Shown here: one piece after another, positions 1 through 10,487 of the stretch
Layout of the letters: the number at the start of each line of letters is the position of its first letter
How positions within the stretch are numbered: the first letter of the stretch is position 1
Source of the DNA: Verrucomicrobiota bacterium
GTDB taxonomy: Bacteria; Verrucomicrobiota; Verrucomicrobiia; Verrucomicrobiales; DEV007
Assembly (NCBI GenBank): GCA_018970725.1
Contig: JAGWVU010000002.1
Span: forward strand, 1-64,000
DNA: 64,000 bases
Direction of reading: 5' to 3'
Program-made: the position numbers and the translations under genes
Notes under the pieces: model-generated
Databases searched by the model: none
Told to the model about the DNA's origin: nothing
Seen by the model: the letters and a program-made list of their open reading frames with translations, nothing else

Positions 1-243
1 TCAAAACTATCAAGCAGGTTGATTGTTCCTGCGGGGTCTGAGGCGTCCCCGGGGGCGCGAAAAGATAATCAATCAGCTTGATCGGGCTGGGGCCCCGCGT
101 CGTCAGGATGACCGGTGTAACAGTAAAGCAGGTTGATCAGGGATCGCTCCAACCATGGCCCGGACGGACGGGAAGGGGCGAAAGGGTGGCGGAGGGCTGG
201 CATCTGCTCCATCATGCCAAGCTCGTGACGCGCCGCGATCTCC
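1..243. other. Intergenic segment with three degenerate CAGgTTGAT copies
   Basis: No convincing gene is seen here. The 12-mer AAGCAGGTTGAT occurs at 12-23 and again at 126-137, and a variant (AATCAGCTTGATC) lies at 71-83, giving a spacing of about 55-59 bases. The segment lies beyond the 3' end of the MFS gene. The copies could be a degenerate repeat or chance, and no function is assigned. Confidence 0.3.
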
Positions 244-1629
244 TCATGCATCCTCCGGCAGGGGTCGGCCCTTGGTCTCCGGGAGGAAGGCGAGCGCGAC
301 GAGGCCGAGGAGGAAAACGACACTCATCCACTGGCAGGCGGAGCGGAACGCGAGCAACTTCTCCGCTGCGTTGGTGGCTCCCTTGGCCAGATGTTGTTGC
401 AACAAGCCGAGCGTGAAGGGACCGCTGGCCGCGATGAACCGACCCACGTTATAACAGAAGCTCGTGCCGGTGCTGCGCAACTGGGTGGGGAAAAGTTCCG
501 GGAGATAGATGGCAAACCCGGCGAAGAGAGCGAGCTGGAAGAAACCCATGACGGCGCTCATCCAGATATCGCCCACCCCGTTGAAGAAGAGGAAATATCC
601 GTAAGTGGTCACCAAGGCACCGACGAAACCGACGGCGAAGGCGGGTTTGCGACCCATTTTTTCCGCAAGTGCGGTGAAGGCCATCATGCCGAAAAAGGCA
701 CCGAGGTTTTGCACGATGCTGTTGATGCCTTTGAACTTGGTGGCCTCGGCCTGAACCTGTTGGTCCGCCAGCCCCTGGGCTTTGAGAGAGCCGGTGATGA
801 CATCGCCCACCAGTTCCGGGGCGAAGAAGCCGATCCCCCAGAGGCCGATCACGCCGGCGATGCAAAGCATCATGCCGAGAAGGGCGGGACGACGCCAGCG
901 CTCCATTCCGAGCAGGCTGACGTAGGAACCCAGCTTGGTGGCGCTGCCCGAGCTGGCACTGGCGGCACGGGCCTTGACCCATTTTTCCGGCTCCTTCAGT
1001 CGCATTTGGATGAACACGCAGAGAAACGCGGGCACCGCCCCGATCAGGAAGGCGAATTTCCAGGAATGCTCCGCGCTCACGGTTCCGGCCTTGATCATGC
1101 CACCCATCCACATGCTGATGAGACCGGCGGTGATGTTCCCCACCGCGGACAATGCCTGAAGCAGGCCGAGAGCTCCGGGGCGCGCCCGATCCGGAAGCGT
1201 GTCCGCCACCAAGGCCACCGCCAACCCGAAAACGCCGCCCACTCCGAGCCCGGTGATGAAACGATAAATGGCAAAATCCAGCCAGCCCACCGAAAGCGCC
1301 GACAAACCGGTGAACAAAGAATAGAGCAGAACCGTCACCGTCAACATCCGCGCCCGCCCGAAGCGGTCCCCCAAGGAACCAAAAATCAGGCCGCCCGTCG
1401 CCCAGCCCATCACGAAGATCGAGGTCGCGTAACCCCCGAACTTCTTGATCACGGTCATGTCCGTCCCGTCCGGCATGAGGTGCTCGAGGGCGGACTGCCG
1501 AAACAACAGGAAGATCTGTTGGTCCAAACAATCGAACAACCACGCGGCCGAAGCCATGGCGAAAACGAACCAGTGGTAAGGGGTCAATTCCTTCCACCAA
1601 GCTTGGGACGGGGATTTCTGCTCGTGCAT
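244..1629 (-). CDS. MFS transporter
   Basis: A 461-residue integral membrane protein of the Major Facilitator Superfamily. It has about 12 hydrophobic segments and the loop 2-3 motif GDRFGRARM near residue 86. The N-terminal region (LFDCLDQQIFLL) resembles the AAHS / metabolite:H+ symporter group, so a small organic acid or sugar-acid substrate is plausible, but the substrate cannot be read from sequence. The start is the ATG ending at 1629; there is no strong ribosome binding site. It is divergent from the M3 peptidase across about 150 bases, with no obvious operon partner. Confidence 0.88.
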   Translation of the reverse strand: MHEQKSPSQAWWKELTPYHWFVFAMASAAWLFDCLDQQIFLLFRQSALEHLMPDGTDMTVIKKFGGYATSIFVMGWATGGLIFGSLGDRFGRARMLTVTVLLYSLFTGLSALSVGWLDFAIYRFITGLGVGGVFGLAVALVADTLPDRARPGALGLLQALSAVGNITAGLISMWMGGMIKAGTVSAEHSWKFAFLIGAVPAFLCVFIQMRLKEPEKWVKARAASASSGSATKLGSYVSLLGMERWRRPALLGMMLCIAGVIGLWGIGFFAPELVGDVITGSLKAQGLADQQVQAEATKFKGINSIVQNLGAFFGMMAFTALAEKMGRKPAFAVGFVGALVTTYGYFLFFNGVGDIWMSAVMGFFQLALFAGFAIYLPELFPTQLRSTGTSFCYNVGRFIAASGPFTLGLLQQHLAKGATNAAEKLLAFRSACQWMSVVFLLGLVALAFLPETKGRPLPEDA

Positions 1630-1776
1630 GACGGGAGGCCACCCTGCGTGATTCCCACCGTCCGGACAACGTCAAAGTTTGGTCTTCCCCGTTTTTCCCC
1701 TTCGAGCGCCCGCGACGATCCTTTGCAACCTCCCGAATCCGTGGTTGGATGAGCCTTCAAGCACTCCTTCCCGCCG

Positions 1777-3810
1777 ATGAACCAGCCCTTCCTCACGACC
1801 GCCTTTGAAATCCCGTGGTCCGCCCTGACGCCGGAACACGTCGTCGCCGATATCCGGACCGCCATCGCGGAAGCAAAGGCCAATCTCGAACAGATCGCCG
1901 CCCTATCCGCGGGCGAGGTGACCATGGAGAACACCCTGCTCGCCTTTGAATCCTCCACGGACGCTTTGAACACGGCGTGGGGGTTGGTGGCCCACCTCAA
2001 GTCGGTCCGCGAATCCGCGCCGTTGCGGGAAGCCTACAACACGGTGCTGCCCGAAGTCACCGAGTTCATGTCCGGCATCTATCTGAACGAGCCGGTCTGG
2101 CACGCCATCAAGGCTTTTTCCCAAACCCCGGAGGCCGCCGCCCTGACGGGAGTGCGAAAGCGGTTGCTCGACGAAACCATGGCCGACTTCCGCCAGAGCG
2201 GAATCGATCTCCCGGCGGAACAAAAGGCGCGACTTGTTCAAGTGCAGGCCCGCCTCGCCGAGGTGACCGAAAAATACGGGGAGAACGTGCTCGATTCCAC
2301 CAACGCGTGGGATTGGATTCTCACGGACCCGGCGCTGCTCGACGGCCTCCCGCCGAGCAATCTGGACGCTGCCCGAGCCAGCGCCAAGGCCAAGGGTCAC
2401 GAGAACGCCTGGCGTCTCACCCTGCACGCCCCTTCGATGATCCCGGTGCTGGAGCACGTCACCGTCGAACAAACACGCCGCACGGTCTGGGAAGCCAGCA
2501 CCACCATCGGCCTCAAGGAACCATGGGACAACACGGCGTTGATCTGGGAAATCCTCGCGCTGCGCCGCGAAATGGCCCGCCTTCTGGGCAAGGCCGGGTT
2601 TGCGGATTATGTGCTCGAGCGCCGCATGGCCCGGGACGAGGCGACCGCGCTCCACTTCGTCGAGGACCTCCATCACCGCGTCAAAAAGCGGTTCGACGCG
2701 GAGTGCGCGGAACTGGTCGACTATCGCGCCGCCAAGCTCGGCGTGGCTCCGGCCGCGATGCAACCGTGGGACGTCGCCTTCTGGGCCGAGCGGATGCGTC
2801 AGGAGAAATACGCGTTCGACGACGAACAGTTGCGCCCCTATTTCCCGATCGATCGCGTGCTCGAGGGAATGTTCGAGATCGCGCAACGCATCTTTGCGGT
2901 GAGGATCACGGAACGTTCCGGGGAGGTCTGGCATCCGGAGGTCAAATACTATGATCTCTGGGACGGCTCGGGCGAGCACCTCGGCTCGTTTTACGCAGAC
3001 TGGCATCCCCGCGAGGACAAGCGCCAGGGTGCGTGGATGAATTTTCTGAAGACCGGCACCCCACCTTCACCCGGCCACGCGCGGGTCCCGCATCTCGGCT
3101 TGATTTGCGGAAACCTCAGCCCCGCCGTCGAGGGCCGGCCCGCCCTGCTCCGGCACAGCGAGGTGGAAACCATTTTCCACGAGTTCGGCCACCTCATCCA
3201 CCACCTCTTCGGCGAGGTGCCGGTGAAGTCGCTCAACGGGATCCACGTCGCCTGGGATTTCGTGGAGCTTCCCTCGCAAATCATGGAGAACTTCTGCTGG
3301 GACCGGCAGTGTCTGGACTTCTTCGCCCGGCACCATGAGACCGGAGAGCCGATCCCCGAACCCTTGTTCCAGAAAATGATCGCGGCGCGCAATTTCCGTT
3401 CCGCTTCGTTCATGATGCGCCAGCTCGCCTTTGGGAAACTCGATTTCGGCCTGCACCGCCACGAGGGCGAGACCCGCGATCTGGAAGCGGTGGCGGAACG
3501 GATTCTCGATGGGTATCTCGCGCCCCTCGCAACCAAGGCCCCGACCATGGCGCGCCGTTTCACCCATTTGTTCTCCAATCCGACCGGTTATGCCTGCGGA
3601 TATTACTCCTACAAGTGGGCCGAAGTCCTCGACGCCGACGCCTTCACCCGCTTCCAGAAAGAAGGCGTCCTCAACCCCAAAACGGGCCGCGAATTCCGCG
3701 ACAAAATCCTGAGCCAGGGCAATTCGCGCGAACCGGCGGAACTCTTCCGCGACTTCATGGGCCGCGACCCGGATCCGGAAGCGCTTTTGGCCCGCAGCGG
3801 CCTGCAATGA
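1777..3810 (+). CDS. M3 family metallopeptidase (oligopeptidase A / PrlC type)
   Basis: A 677-residue zinc endo-oligopeptidase, nearly the same length as E. coli OpdA (680). The zinc-binding motif HEFGH lies at residues 468-472 within [15 protein letters not shown], with Glu469 as the catalytic base. The downstream M3 landmarks ENFCWD and the C-terminal [14 protein letters not shown] are present. No signal peptide is seen, so it should act in the cytoplasm on short peptides, for example from signal peptide turnover. The stop overlaps the next start by four bases (ATGA), suggesting translational coupling to the small RibK-like gene. Confidence 0.93.
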   Translation: MNQPFLTTAFEIPWSALTPEHVVADIRTAIAEAKANLEQIAALSAGEVTMENTLLAFESSTDALNTAWGLVAHLKSVRESAPLREAYNTVLPEVTEFMSGIYLNEPVWHAIKAFSQTPEAAALTGVRKRLLDETMADFRQSGIDLPAEQKARLVQVQARLAEVTEKYGENVLDSTNAWDWILTDPALLDGLPPSNLDAARASAKAKGHENAWRLTLHAPSMIPVLEHVTVEQTRRTVWEASTTIGLKEPWDNTALIWEILALRREMARLLGKAGFADYVLERRMARDEATALHFVEDLHHRVKKRFDAECAELVDYRAAKLGVAPAAMQPWDVAFWAERMRQEKYAFDDEQLRPYFPIDRVLEGMFEIAQRIFAVRITERSGEVWHPEVKYYDLWDGSGEHLGSFYADWHPREDKRQGAWMNFLKTGTPPSPGHARVPHLGLICGNLSPAVEGRPALLRHSEVETIFHEFGHLIHHLFGEVPVKSLNGIHVAWDFVELPSQIMENFCWDRQCLDFFARHHETGEPIPEPLFQKMIAARNFRSASFMMRQLAFGKLDFGLHRHEGETRDLEAVAERILDGYLAPLATKAPTMARRFTHLFSNPTGYACGYYSYKWAEVLDADAFTRFQKEGVLNPKTGREFRDKILSQGNSREPAELFRDFMGRDPDPEALLARSGLQ

Positions 3811-4283
3811 ACCGGGGCCAGAGCGGTGGGGACCTCATGATTTCCGCGGTCATTGTCCCGGGGCACCGGGTCGCTTCCGGCACGAACGGCAACCCGCGTT
3901 TCCCCGGGGGAACCATCCGGATGCAGCTGCCGCACTTCCGCGCACGCGGCCTCGATTTGGATGCGTTTTACCCGGGAACGCTGAACGTCAGCATCGCTCC
4001 GCGGCGGTTCCGGGTCTTGTCGCCGCGGCAAACCGTGCCCGCCCTGAAGTGGCACCCCGAAGACCCGCCGGAAGACTTTTCGTTTTTCGATGTCACGGTG
4101 CATCGGACCGGCACCCCGCCGGTGCGCGGCTTGATCTACCACCCGCACCCCGAGACCAAACCGACGCATTTCCAGACGCCGGACGTGCTGGAGTTGCTCT
4201 TGCCTTGGACGGAGGGACTGGCCTACGGAACGCGCCTTGAGCTGGAAGTGCCCGCCGGCCAGATGACTTTCTCCGGCGATTGA
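3807..4283 (+). CDS. Hypothetical protein with a RibK/DUF120-like motif
   Basis: About 158 residues from the ATG that overlaps the peptidase stop; an alternative ATG at 3837 gives a 148-residue protein starting at [10 protein letters not shown]. The segment [10 protein letters not shown] resembles the PGTLN signature of archaeal CTP-dependent riboflavin kinase (DUF120, cradle-loop barrel). The glycine-rich start and a C-terminal TRLELEV strand are also compatible. The full RibK active site is not recognised, so kinase function is not claimed. No signal peptide or membrane segment is visible. The gene is convergent with the MacB-type gene. Confidence 0.7.
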   Translation: MNRGQSGGDLMISAVIVPGHRVASGTNGNPRFPGGTIRMQLPHFRARGLDLDAFYPGTLNVSIAPRRFRVLSPRQTVPALKWHPEDPPEDFSFFDVTVHRTGTPPVRGLIYHPHPETKPTHFQTPDVLELLLPWTEGLAYGTRLELEVPAGQMTFSGD

Positions 4284-4296
4284 TCCGCCACCGCCC

Positions 4297-6366
4297 TCAA
4301 TTCACATGCCGCAAGGCATCGATGGGGTTCATCGCGGCCGCCTTTCCGGCCGGGTAGAGACCGAAGACCACGCCGACGAAAACGGAGATGCCGAACGCCA
4401 GCGGAATGGACCATGGAACGATGATGGGGACCATCGAGAGGATTGATTCCGGTGCGTTTTTCATGGCTTCCGGGAAAGCGGTCTGGAGGAACCCGCGGAG
4501 ACCCACCACGCCCGGGGCGGCGAGGAACCCGGCGATGATGCCCACGAGGCCGCCGACCACGGAGAGGACGATCGTTTCGACGAGAAACTGGCGGGTGATG
4601 TCGCGTTGTTTGGCGCCCAAGGCGCGACGGATGCCGATTTCCCTGGTGCGTTCGGTGACGGTGGCCAGCATAATGTTCATGATCCCGATCCCGCCCACGA
4701 CGAGGGAAATGGCGGCGACCATGCCGAGCATGGCGATGAACATGATGCGTGAACTCTGGGCCCGTTGCAGGAGTTCCAGGGGGACGACGACATTGAAGTC
4801 ATCCTTGGCGTGGGTCTCGGAAAGATGGCGGCGGATGATCTCGGCGGTTTCGCGGATCGCTTCCTGGCTGGAGACTTGGAAGGTCACCTCCGTGACGGTG
4901 GGTTGGCCGACGTCATCCCGGGCATAGATGTCGTAAATGTTCTGCCAATAGGTCGACAGTGGGATGAACATGGTGACGGAATCGCCCTCGTCCGGATTGG
5001 CCACTCCTTCGGGCTCGATCACGCCGATCACGCGGTAATAATCACTCCCGTAATAGCGGTGGACATGCACCGTCTTGTCGATGGGATCGTGATAGGAGAA
5101 CAGCCTTTTGGCAAGGCTGACGCCGAGAACGCAGACTTTCTCCTGCCGGAGGACATGGGCCTCGGTGATGAAGCCGCCCCGGACCATGCGGATCCGTTTC
5201 AGGGCGGCATACGCGGCCGTCACGCCCTTGAGCGGCTTTTCCTCCTGCCTTCCCTCGAACCGGTAGGTGGCGCGTTCGGTGGATCGTTCGGGAATCACCC
5301 GGGTGATGGAAGGGACGGTGGTCTGGAGGATTTCGTAGTCCGCCCGCGTCACCCCGTAGAGGCGGTCGTAGGGATTCTTGGGGTTGCGCGGGGGTTCCAC
5401 GGAGGTCACGATGATGTTGGTGGCCCCCAGCCGGGCAATTTCCTCCTGCGCCTTGGCACTGATGCCCTCCCCGATGGCGAGGAGCCAGATCACGGAGGCG
5501 ACCCCGATGAAAATTCCGAGCACGGTGAGGATGGAGCGCATCGGATGCAGGTGCAGGCTCTTGACTCCGAGGGCCCAGGGCCGCAGAAACTGGCGCCACC
5601 AAGTCTCCAAACGGTCCCGGGGCGACACCCGGACGGGCGGTGTTTCGGCCGCGTCCGCCCCGGGATGCCAGGCGATCTCCCGGTGCCGGACATCCGAACG
5701 GATCACGCCGTCCCGCAAGCGAACGATGCGCCGGGCGCGTTGGGCCACTTCCTCCTCATGAGTCACCATCACGATGGTCTTGCCCTCGGAATTGAGTTCA
5801 TCGAGGAGATCGAGGATTTCCCCGGTGGTCACGGAGTCGAGGTTTCCGGTGGCTTCATCAGCCAGAATGAAGCTGGGATCATTGATCAGGGAGCGGGCGA
5901 TGCCGGCCCTCTGCTGCTGCCCTCCGGAGAGTTGGGGCGGACGATGATCCATGCGATGGGACAACCCGACGCGCTCGGCGAGGGCAAGGGCCCGTTTCCG
6001 GTCCGCCTCGCTGATCTGGCCCAGGTAAAAAAGCGGGGCCTGGATGTTCTCCTCCACGGTCAGGGAGGGAATCAGATTGTAACTCTGGAAGACGAAGCCG
6101 ATGTGCTTGGCGCGGATTTCCGCGAGCCGGTCGTCGCTCAGATTGCGGATCTCCTCGCCCCCGAGGAGAAACTCTCCCGAGGTGGCCTGGTCGAGGCAGC
6201 CGAGGATATTCAGGAAGGTGCTCTTCCCGGAACCGGAGGGCCCCATGATGGCCACGTAATCGCCCACGGGAACCTCGAGGTCGATCCCCTTGAGGACCGG
6301 CAGGGTCTCACCTCCGACGACATACTCCTTGCGGAGCCCGCGGATTTCGAGGGCGAGCCGGGTCAC
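4297..6366 (-). CDS. macB: MacB-type ABC transporter, ATPase fused to permease
   Basis: A 689-residue protein in which an N-terminal LolD/MacB-type ATPase (about 1-230) is followed by an FtsX-like permease with one membrane segment, a large periplasmic domain and three C-terminal segments. Walker A GPSGSGKST is at about 42-50. The signature LSGGQQQRAG and Walker B LADEATGNLDS follow. The start is GTG, overlapping the upstream adaptor gene stop by four bases (GTGA). The gene order (TolC-type, adaptor, MacB) supports a complete tripartite pump spanning both membranes. The substrate (macrolide, peptide, siderophore or lipoprotein) is unknown. Confidence 0.93.
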   Translation of the reverse strand: MTRLALEIRGLRKEYVVGGETLPVLKGIDLEVPVGDYVAIMGPSGSGKSTFLNILGCLDQATSGEFLLGGEEIRNLSDDRLAEIRAKHIGFVFQSYNLIPSLTVEENIQAPLFYLGQISEADRKRALALAERVGLSHRMDHRPPQLSGGQQQRAGIARSLINDPSFILADEATGNLDSVTTGEILDLLDELNSEGKTIVMVTHEEEVAQRARRIVRLRDGVIRSDVRHREIAWHPGADAAETPPVRVSPRDRLETWWRQFLRPWALGVKSLHLHPMRSILTVLGIFIGVASVIWLLAIGEGISAKAQEEIARLGATNIIVTSVEPPRNPKNPYDRLYGVTRADYEILQTTVPSITRVIPERSTERATYRFEGRQEEKPLKGVTAAYAALKRIRMVRGGFITEAHVLRQEKVCVLGVSLAKRLFSYHDPIDKTVHVHRYYGSDYYRVIGVIEPEGVANPDEGDSVTMFIPLSTYWQNIYDIYARDDVGQPTVTEVTFQVSSQEAIRETAEIIRRHLSETHAKDDFNVVVPLELLQRAQSSRIMFIAMLGMVAAISLVVGGIGIMNIMLATVTERTREIGIRRALGAKQRDITRQFLVETIVLSVVGGLVGIIAGFLAAPGVVGLRGFLQTAFPEAMKNAPESILSMVPIIVPWSIPLAFGISVFVGVVFGLYPAGKAAAMNPIDALRHVN

Positions 6367-7820
6367 GATGGGTTGGCCCCGGGCGCGGGAGCCTGCCGTT
6401 GCGGTTCCCGGCGCGCGATCAATTCACTGGCGTCCGGCAGGGTGAGCCGATCGATGAAGGTGGAAGGGCTGAGGGCGACCTGTTCCCCCTCCTGCAAACC
6501 GGCCTCGATGACGATGGCCTGCTGGTTGGCGGAGCCGATGGCCACCTCGCGGACGCGGAGCGGACCCCCGGCGGCCCCGGCCACGACGCAGAAGAAACGT
6601 CCGTCCCGTTCGACCACGGCGGGGATGGGCACCTGGAGGGCCTTGGCATCCTCGGAGAGGAGAATGGTGGCCTCGGCGGTCATCCCGGGCCGGAGGCCCT
6701 CGGGGGGATTGTCGATGAGGATCGTGGCGCCGTAGTTCTTGATGTGGGAAACGTAGACGTTGGCGGAGCGGACCGGGTATTCGGTCAACTTGACCAGTTC
6801 CCCCGTCAGATCACCGCCGGGAAGGGCTTCCACCCGGATGCGGACCGGCATGCCGGGACGGACCTTGTCGATGCGTGATTCATTGACCTGGGCCCGCATC
6901 TGCATCCGCTTGGGATCGGGAAGGCGGAAGAGGATCTGCATTTCGCGGACCATTTTGCCTTCCTGGATCAGGGGCGTCTCCGCTGAGGGATCGTTGGCGT
7001 AGACAACCTGCCCGGCCGAAGGGGCGCGGATCACACAGAGCTTCAGCTGCGTCTCGACATCGTCGAGTTGCGCCTTGTCGATCTCATACGCCTTCTGGGC
7101 CGAGGAAAGTTGCACGGCGGAGGTCTCGATTTTGGCGGTGAAGCCGCTCAGCATTTTCTCCTTGGTGTATTTGCGGAGCACGTCCAGCCGGGTCCGGGCC
7201 ACGGCGAGTTCCTTGGACGCCTTCTCCAAGGCGAAACGATCCGCCTCGAGCTGGACGGCGGAGACGTAACCTTTGGCAGCCAAATTCTCGCTGTATTGGA
7301 GATATTCCTCGGCGCGGCGCAAGTTTTCCCGGGCCACGAACTCTTCGCTCTCGAGCTTCTCCTCTTCTTCCCGGAACAGCCCGGACTCGTATTCCTGCAA
7401 CTCGAGCTTGGCGTTTTCCAGATCCGCCCTGGCCTGGGCCAGCGCGGCCTGGGACATGTTCACATCGATCTGGCGGGTGATCAGCCGCTCCTTCAGATTG
7501 CTGTCATCGACCCGGGCCAGGAAATCACCCGGCTTGACGTAGGTTCCTTCCGGGACCACCTCAAGCAGCGCAATCCCGGCCGAGCCGGTGCCGACCTGGC
7601 AACGCACTTCCACGTTGCTCGAGCTTTCGATTTCCCCGGACTCGACAATCTCCTCGACGAAGGGTCCGACCAGGGCCGGAGCGGTGAGGATCTCTCCGGA
7701 GAGCGCTTGATCCCCGTCGGAAGACCGTTTCCGGAGACTCCAAAGGGCTCCCCCGGCCACGAGGGCGATGATGAGGAGGCAGACGACTGTTTTTGGCGAA
7801 CGGTTCCGTGTCTCTTTCAT
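6363..7820 (-). CDS. macA: MacA/HlyD-type periplasmic adaptor of the MacB pump
   Basis: A 485-residue membrane fusion protein, longer than E. coli MacA (371). It has an N-terminal membrane anchor around residues 9-29, followed by a lipoyl-like half motif (VPEGTYVKPGDFLARVDD). A long charged, heptad-rich coiled coil spans roughly 110-270. The second lipoyl half, a beta-barrel (RPGMTAEATILL) and a membrane-proximal domain complete it. It lies 21 bases downstream of the TolC-type gene and overlaps the MacB-type gene, so the three are probably one transcript. The extra length is mostly coiled coil. Confidence 0.9.
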   Translation of the reverse strand: MKETRNRSPKTVVCLLIIALVAGGALWSLRKRSSDGDQALSGEILTAPALVGPFVEEIVESGEIESSSNVEVRCQVGTGSAGIALLEVVPEGTYVKPGDFLARVDDSNLKERLITRQIDVNMSQAALAQARADLENAKLELQEYESGLFREEEEKLESEEFVARENLRRAEEYLQYSENLAAKGYVSAVQLEADRFALEKASKELAVARTRLDVLRKYTKEKMLSGFTAKIETSAVQLSSAQKAYEIDKAQLDDVETQLKLCVIRAPSAGQVVYANDPSAETPLIQEGKMVREMQILFRLPDPKRMQMRAQVNESRIDKVRPGMPVRIRVEALPGGDLTGELVKLTEYPVRSANVYVSHIKNYGATILIDNPPEGLRPGMTAEATILLSEDAKALQVPIPAVVERDGRFFCVVAGAAGGPLRVREVAIGSANQQAIVIEAGLQEGEQVALSPSTFIDRLTLPDASELIARREPQRQAPAPGANPS

Positions 7821-7841
7821 GGGTTTCTCGTTGGCTTGGTT

Positions 7842-10421
7842 TCACTTCCGCAACAAACCGGGGCGTCGCGAAGGTTCGCGGCGGGAGGGCGGAGCCGAAT
7901 TTGGATCGGCGGAAACCTCCGGCCGCTCATGGTTCACGCCCCCGACCGCCACCGGCTTTCGCTTTTCTGGCATTTCCGGGATCTTTTCCCGAACCGCCAC
8001 CGCTTCCAGGTGGTCGGGACCGAATTCCCCCGGGTCGACCCACATCCCTTTTTCGTCCAAACGCATGGTTCCCAACTCGTAATCCAGCAACATCCGGATC
8101 ACTTCATAGGCCACCCAGACGTTGAGGAAATCGTTCTGCGCATCGAGCAGATCCCCGACCGCGGAGACCAAGTCCCGCGCCGTGGTGGCCCCGAACTGGG
8201 CGCCCGCGGCCCCCGGTTTGGGCGGTTCGTTGAGGCGGAGGCGGGCCAGTTCCACCTGGGCGATGGCGACCCGGACGGCGGCCCGTTTGACTTCGAAGTT
8301 GACCTGGCTCAACCGGACGATGCGGAGGGTGTTGCGCAGGCTCTGCCCGACCTGATCCTCGAATTGCATGTAGCGGCGCCGCGCCTGTTCGTAGGCGATG
8401 AGCGCTTCCCGGTAGTTGTTGCGCTCCACGAGACGGCGGAACGGGGAATCGAACTGCAGTCCGAGCCGCAGGAAACCGGTCTCCCCGCTGTAGGCGAACG
8501 TTTGGTTCCCGACGGTGGGCACCTGCCCGCGGACGATGAGGTCAAGCCCCGTTTTGAGCGGCTCGCCTTCCACGGCCAGGCCCCGCCAGGCATCGACCAG
8601 CGCGGCTCGGGCATTCATCCAATCCAACCGATTGACCCCGGCCAACCCGATGGCCCGGTCATACGACATCGTGAGCGGCGGCAAGCTGACCGATTCCAAG
8701 CGGGCCGAAGCCTGGATCAGCGAAAGCTGCAGAAGATGACCGGACAGGGCGGTCAGGGCCGCCACCGCATGTTCCCGGGCGCGATCGAGCTGCCCTTCGG
8801 GAACCGGGACGGAGACGGTCGCTTGGAGATTCGCCTGGGCCGCGGTGATCTGCGTTTCCAAGGCGGTCAGTTCCGAGGAGCGGCGCGCGTGCAGGCCCTC
8901 GAAGGCGCGGGGATCGAACAACGAGGGGTCGATGTGGACGTTCTCCAGTTCCGGACGGTCCCGCAATGCATTGACCTGCGCCACCCGTCCGGGCAAGGCC
9001 CGCTGCAACCCTTCCAGATCCCTCTTGGCCCGGCCCACCTGAACCGCGGCCTCTTCCGGCGTGGTCCGGAGCCTGGCCATCTCCGCCATCAGTTCCGCCT
9101 CCGTCCGCAAGACCTGCGGGTCCCGGACCCGCTCGAGAATTCCGGCCACCCGCGCCTGGAGGGAACTCATGGTCGGATCGATCAGATCAAAGGCCTCCAG
9201 CAGCGCGTCATCCACCCGCACCGGAAGCTCCGGGGGAAGCCCGAGGGAAACCTTGTAGGCATCGGTGGCGGTGTCGAAGGCCGCGTAGGCGGTGAGCAGG
9301 GAACTCTGCCCGCTGTAAACCGCCTGACGCGCCTGATCGACCTGGAGCCGGTTGCTGATCCGCCCGGCATCGAAGGCCGCCTGCAACTGGGCCAACGAAT
9401 CCTGCAGCGCGGCCACGCTCTCCTCGCTGTTGCGGATCTGCTGCCGGCGTTGCAAAAGGCCGATGTATCCGCCCGCGGTGAAGGAGTTCGCGGGAGGACT
9501 CGCGGTGATCGGCGCGGTCGACCCGGCGGAGGCATTGCGCGCCGGACCGTCCGTCAGCGGCACCCCCGCCGTGGTGGCGATGTAAAACGCCTGCTGGTAT
9601 TGCTTCATCCGCCTCACGTTGGCCAACAGGGTCCGCTCGGATTGGGTCAACTCCTCGAGGATGAATTCCCGCGCCCGGAACCGGAGCAACGGTTGGAGGA
9701 TGCTCACGTCCACCACCGACGACACCGAGGCCCGGGCATTGGCCGAAAAATCGATGAGCACGGCGTTCGCCAGGCTTGCCGCCAGATCCGCTCCGGTGGC
9801 GAAGCGGCGCTGCAGGGAGAGATCCGAATCCACCCGGAGACTGTCCTCCAACCCCGGCCGGTCCCGGGCATTCCGTGTGTTCTGGGCCAAACTGCCCAAC
9901 GTCACCCGGTCGCGAAACCGGAAACGCTGCTCGGTGACATCCAGCGCGGCCAGATAAAGCTCCTCGCGGGCGGACTGATACCGCCGGGAATGCAGCAGAC
10001 CAAGCCGCACCGCGTTTTCCAGGTTCAAGGCCACTACGCCATCCCGGTCCCGCGGAAGCACGTTTTCCCAGGCTCCCGATTCCACCGGGCTCGGCTCCCC
10101 GGTTTGCGCCCAAAGCGCGCCACCCGGTTTGCCATCCACCTCGCGCATCAACCGCGCGGAAGCCTCGTCGTCACGCGGTGCCGGCGCATTGTTCGGAAAG
10201 GAGGGGTTGCGATACCGGGAATCCGGGTGGGGAACCAGGAAGAACGGGTCCAAGCTCCAAGCCGCGTCCTCCGCCTTGCCCCGGATGATCGCCTCCACTT
10301 CACGGTCCGCCATCTTGCGGTAACGCGAGTGATCCGGAGGGCTGGGACCCTCCGCATGGGATTGGACCGGCAGCAGCACGCAAAGAAGCGCGGACAACCG
10401 GCGGGCGATGGCAGGTTTCAT
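7842..10421 (-). CDS. Oversized TolC-family outer membrane channel
   Basis: 859 residues from the ATG ending at 10421, chosen because it begins a classic signal peptide (MKPAIARRL, then a hydrophobic stretch ending VQSHAEG); the upstream in-frame ATG would give an arginine-rich leader with no signal. The C-terminal half has the alternating helical TolC-type pattern (FRRLVERNNYREALIAYEQARR and a following LRNTLRIVRL). TolC proteins are usually 450-500 residues, so this one is almost double, with extra predicted helix in the first two thirds. It is the first gene of the efflux operon. Confidence 0.85.
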   Translation of the reverse strand: MKPAIARRLSALLCVLLPVQSHAEGPSPPDHSRYRKMADREVEAIIRGKAEDAAWSLDPFFLVPHPDSRYRNPSFPNNAPAPRDDEASARLMREVDGKPGGALWAQTGEPSPVESGAWENVLPRDRDGVVALNLENAVRLGLLHSRRYQSAREELYLAALDVTEQRFRFRDRVTLGSLAQNTRNARDRPGLEDSLRVDSDLSLQRRFATGADLAASLANAVLIDFSANARASVSSVVDVSILQPLLRFRAREFILEELTQSERTLLANVRRMKQYQQAFYIATTAGVPLTDGPARNASAGSTAPITASPPANSFTAGGYIGLLQRRQQIRNSEESVAALQDSLAQLQAAFDAGRISNRLQVDQARQAVYSGQSSLLTAYAAFDTATDAYKVSLGLPPELPVRVDDALLEAFDLIDPTMSSLQARVAGILERVRDPQVLRTEAELMAEMARLRTTPEEAAVQVGRAKRDLEGLQRALPGRVAQVNALRDRPELENVHIDPSLFDPRAFEGLHARRSSELTALETQITAAQANLQATVSVPVPEGQLDRAREHAVAALTALSGHLLQLSLIQASARLESVSLPPLTMSYDRAIGLAGVNRLDWMNARAALVDAWRGLAVEGEPLKTGLDLIVRGQVPTVGNQTFAYSGETGFLRLGLQFDSPFRRLVERNNYREALIAYEQARRRYMQFEDQVGQSLRNTLRIVRLSQVNFEVKRAAVRVAIAQVELARLRLNEPPKPGAAGAQFGATTARDLVSAVGDLLDAQNDFLNVWVAYEVIRMLLDYELGTMRLDEKGMWVDPGEFGPDHLEAVAVREKIPEMPEKRKPVAVGGVNHERPEVSADPNSAPPSRREPSRRPGLLRK

Positions 10422-10487
10422 GTTTCGAAGGGGAGGCCGGGACCCGCACCGGCGTGGAGAGGTCACTTGGCGGGCCACGGTCATCTA

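Noticed and set aside
391-1752. A 453-residue open frame opposite the MFS gene
   Set aside because: Rich in Glu/His/Arg without domains; the transporter on the other strand is unambiguous.
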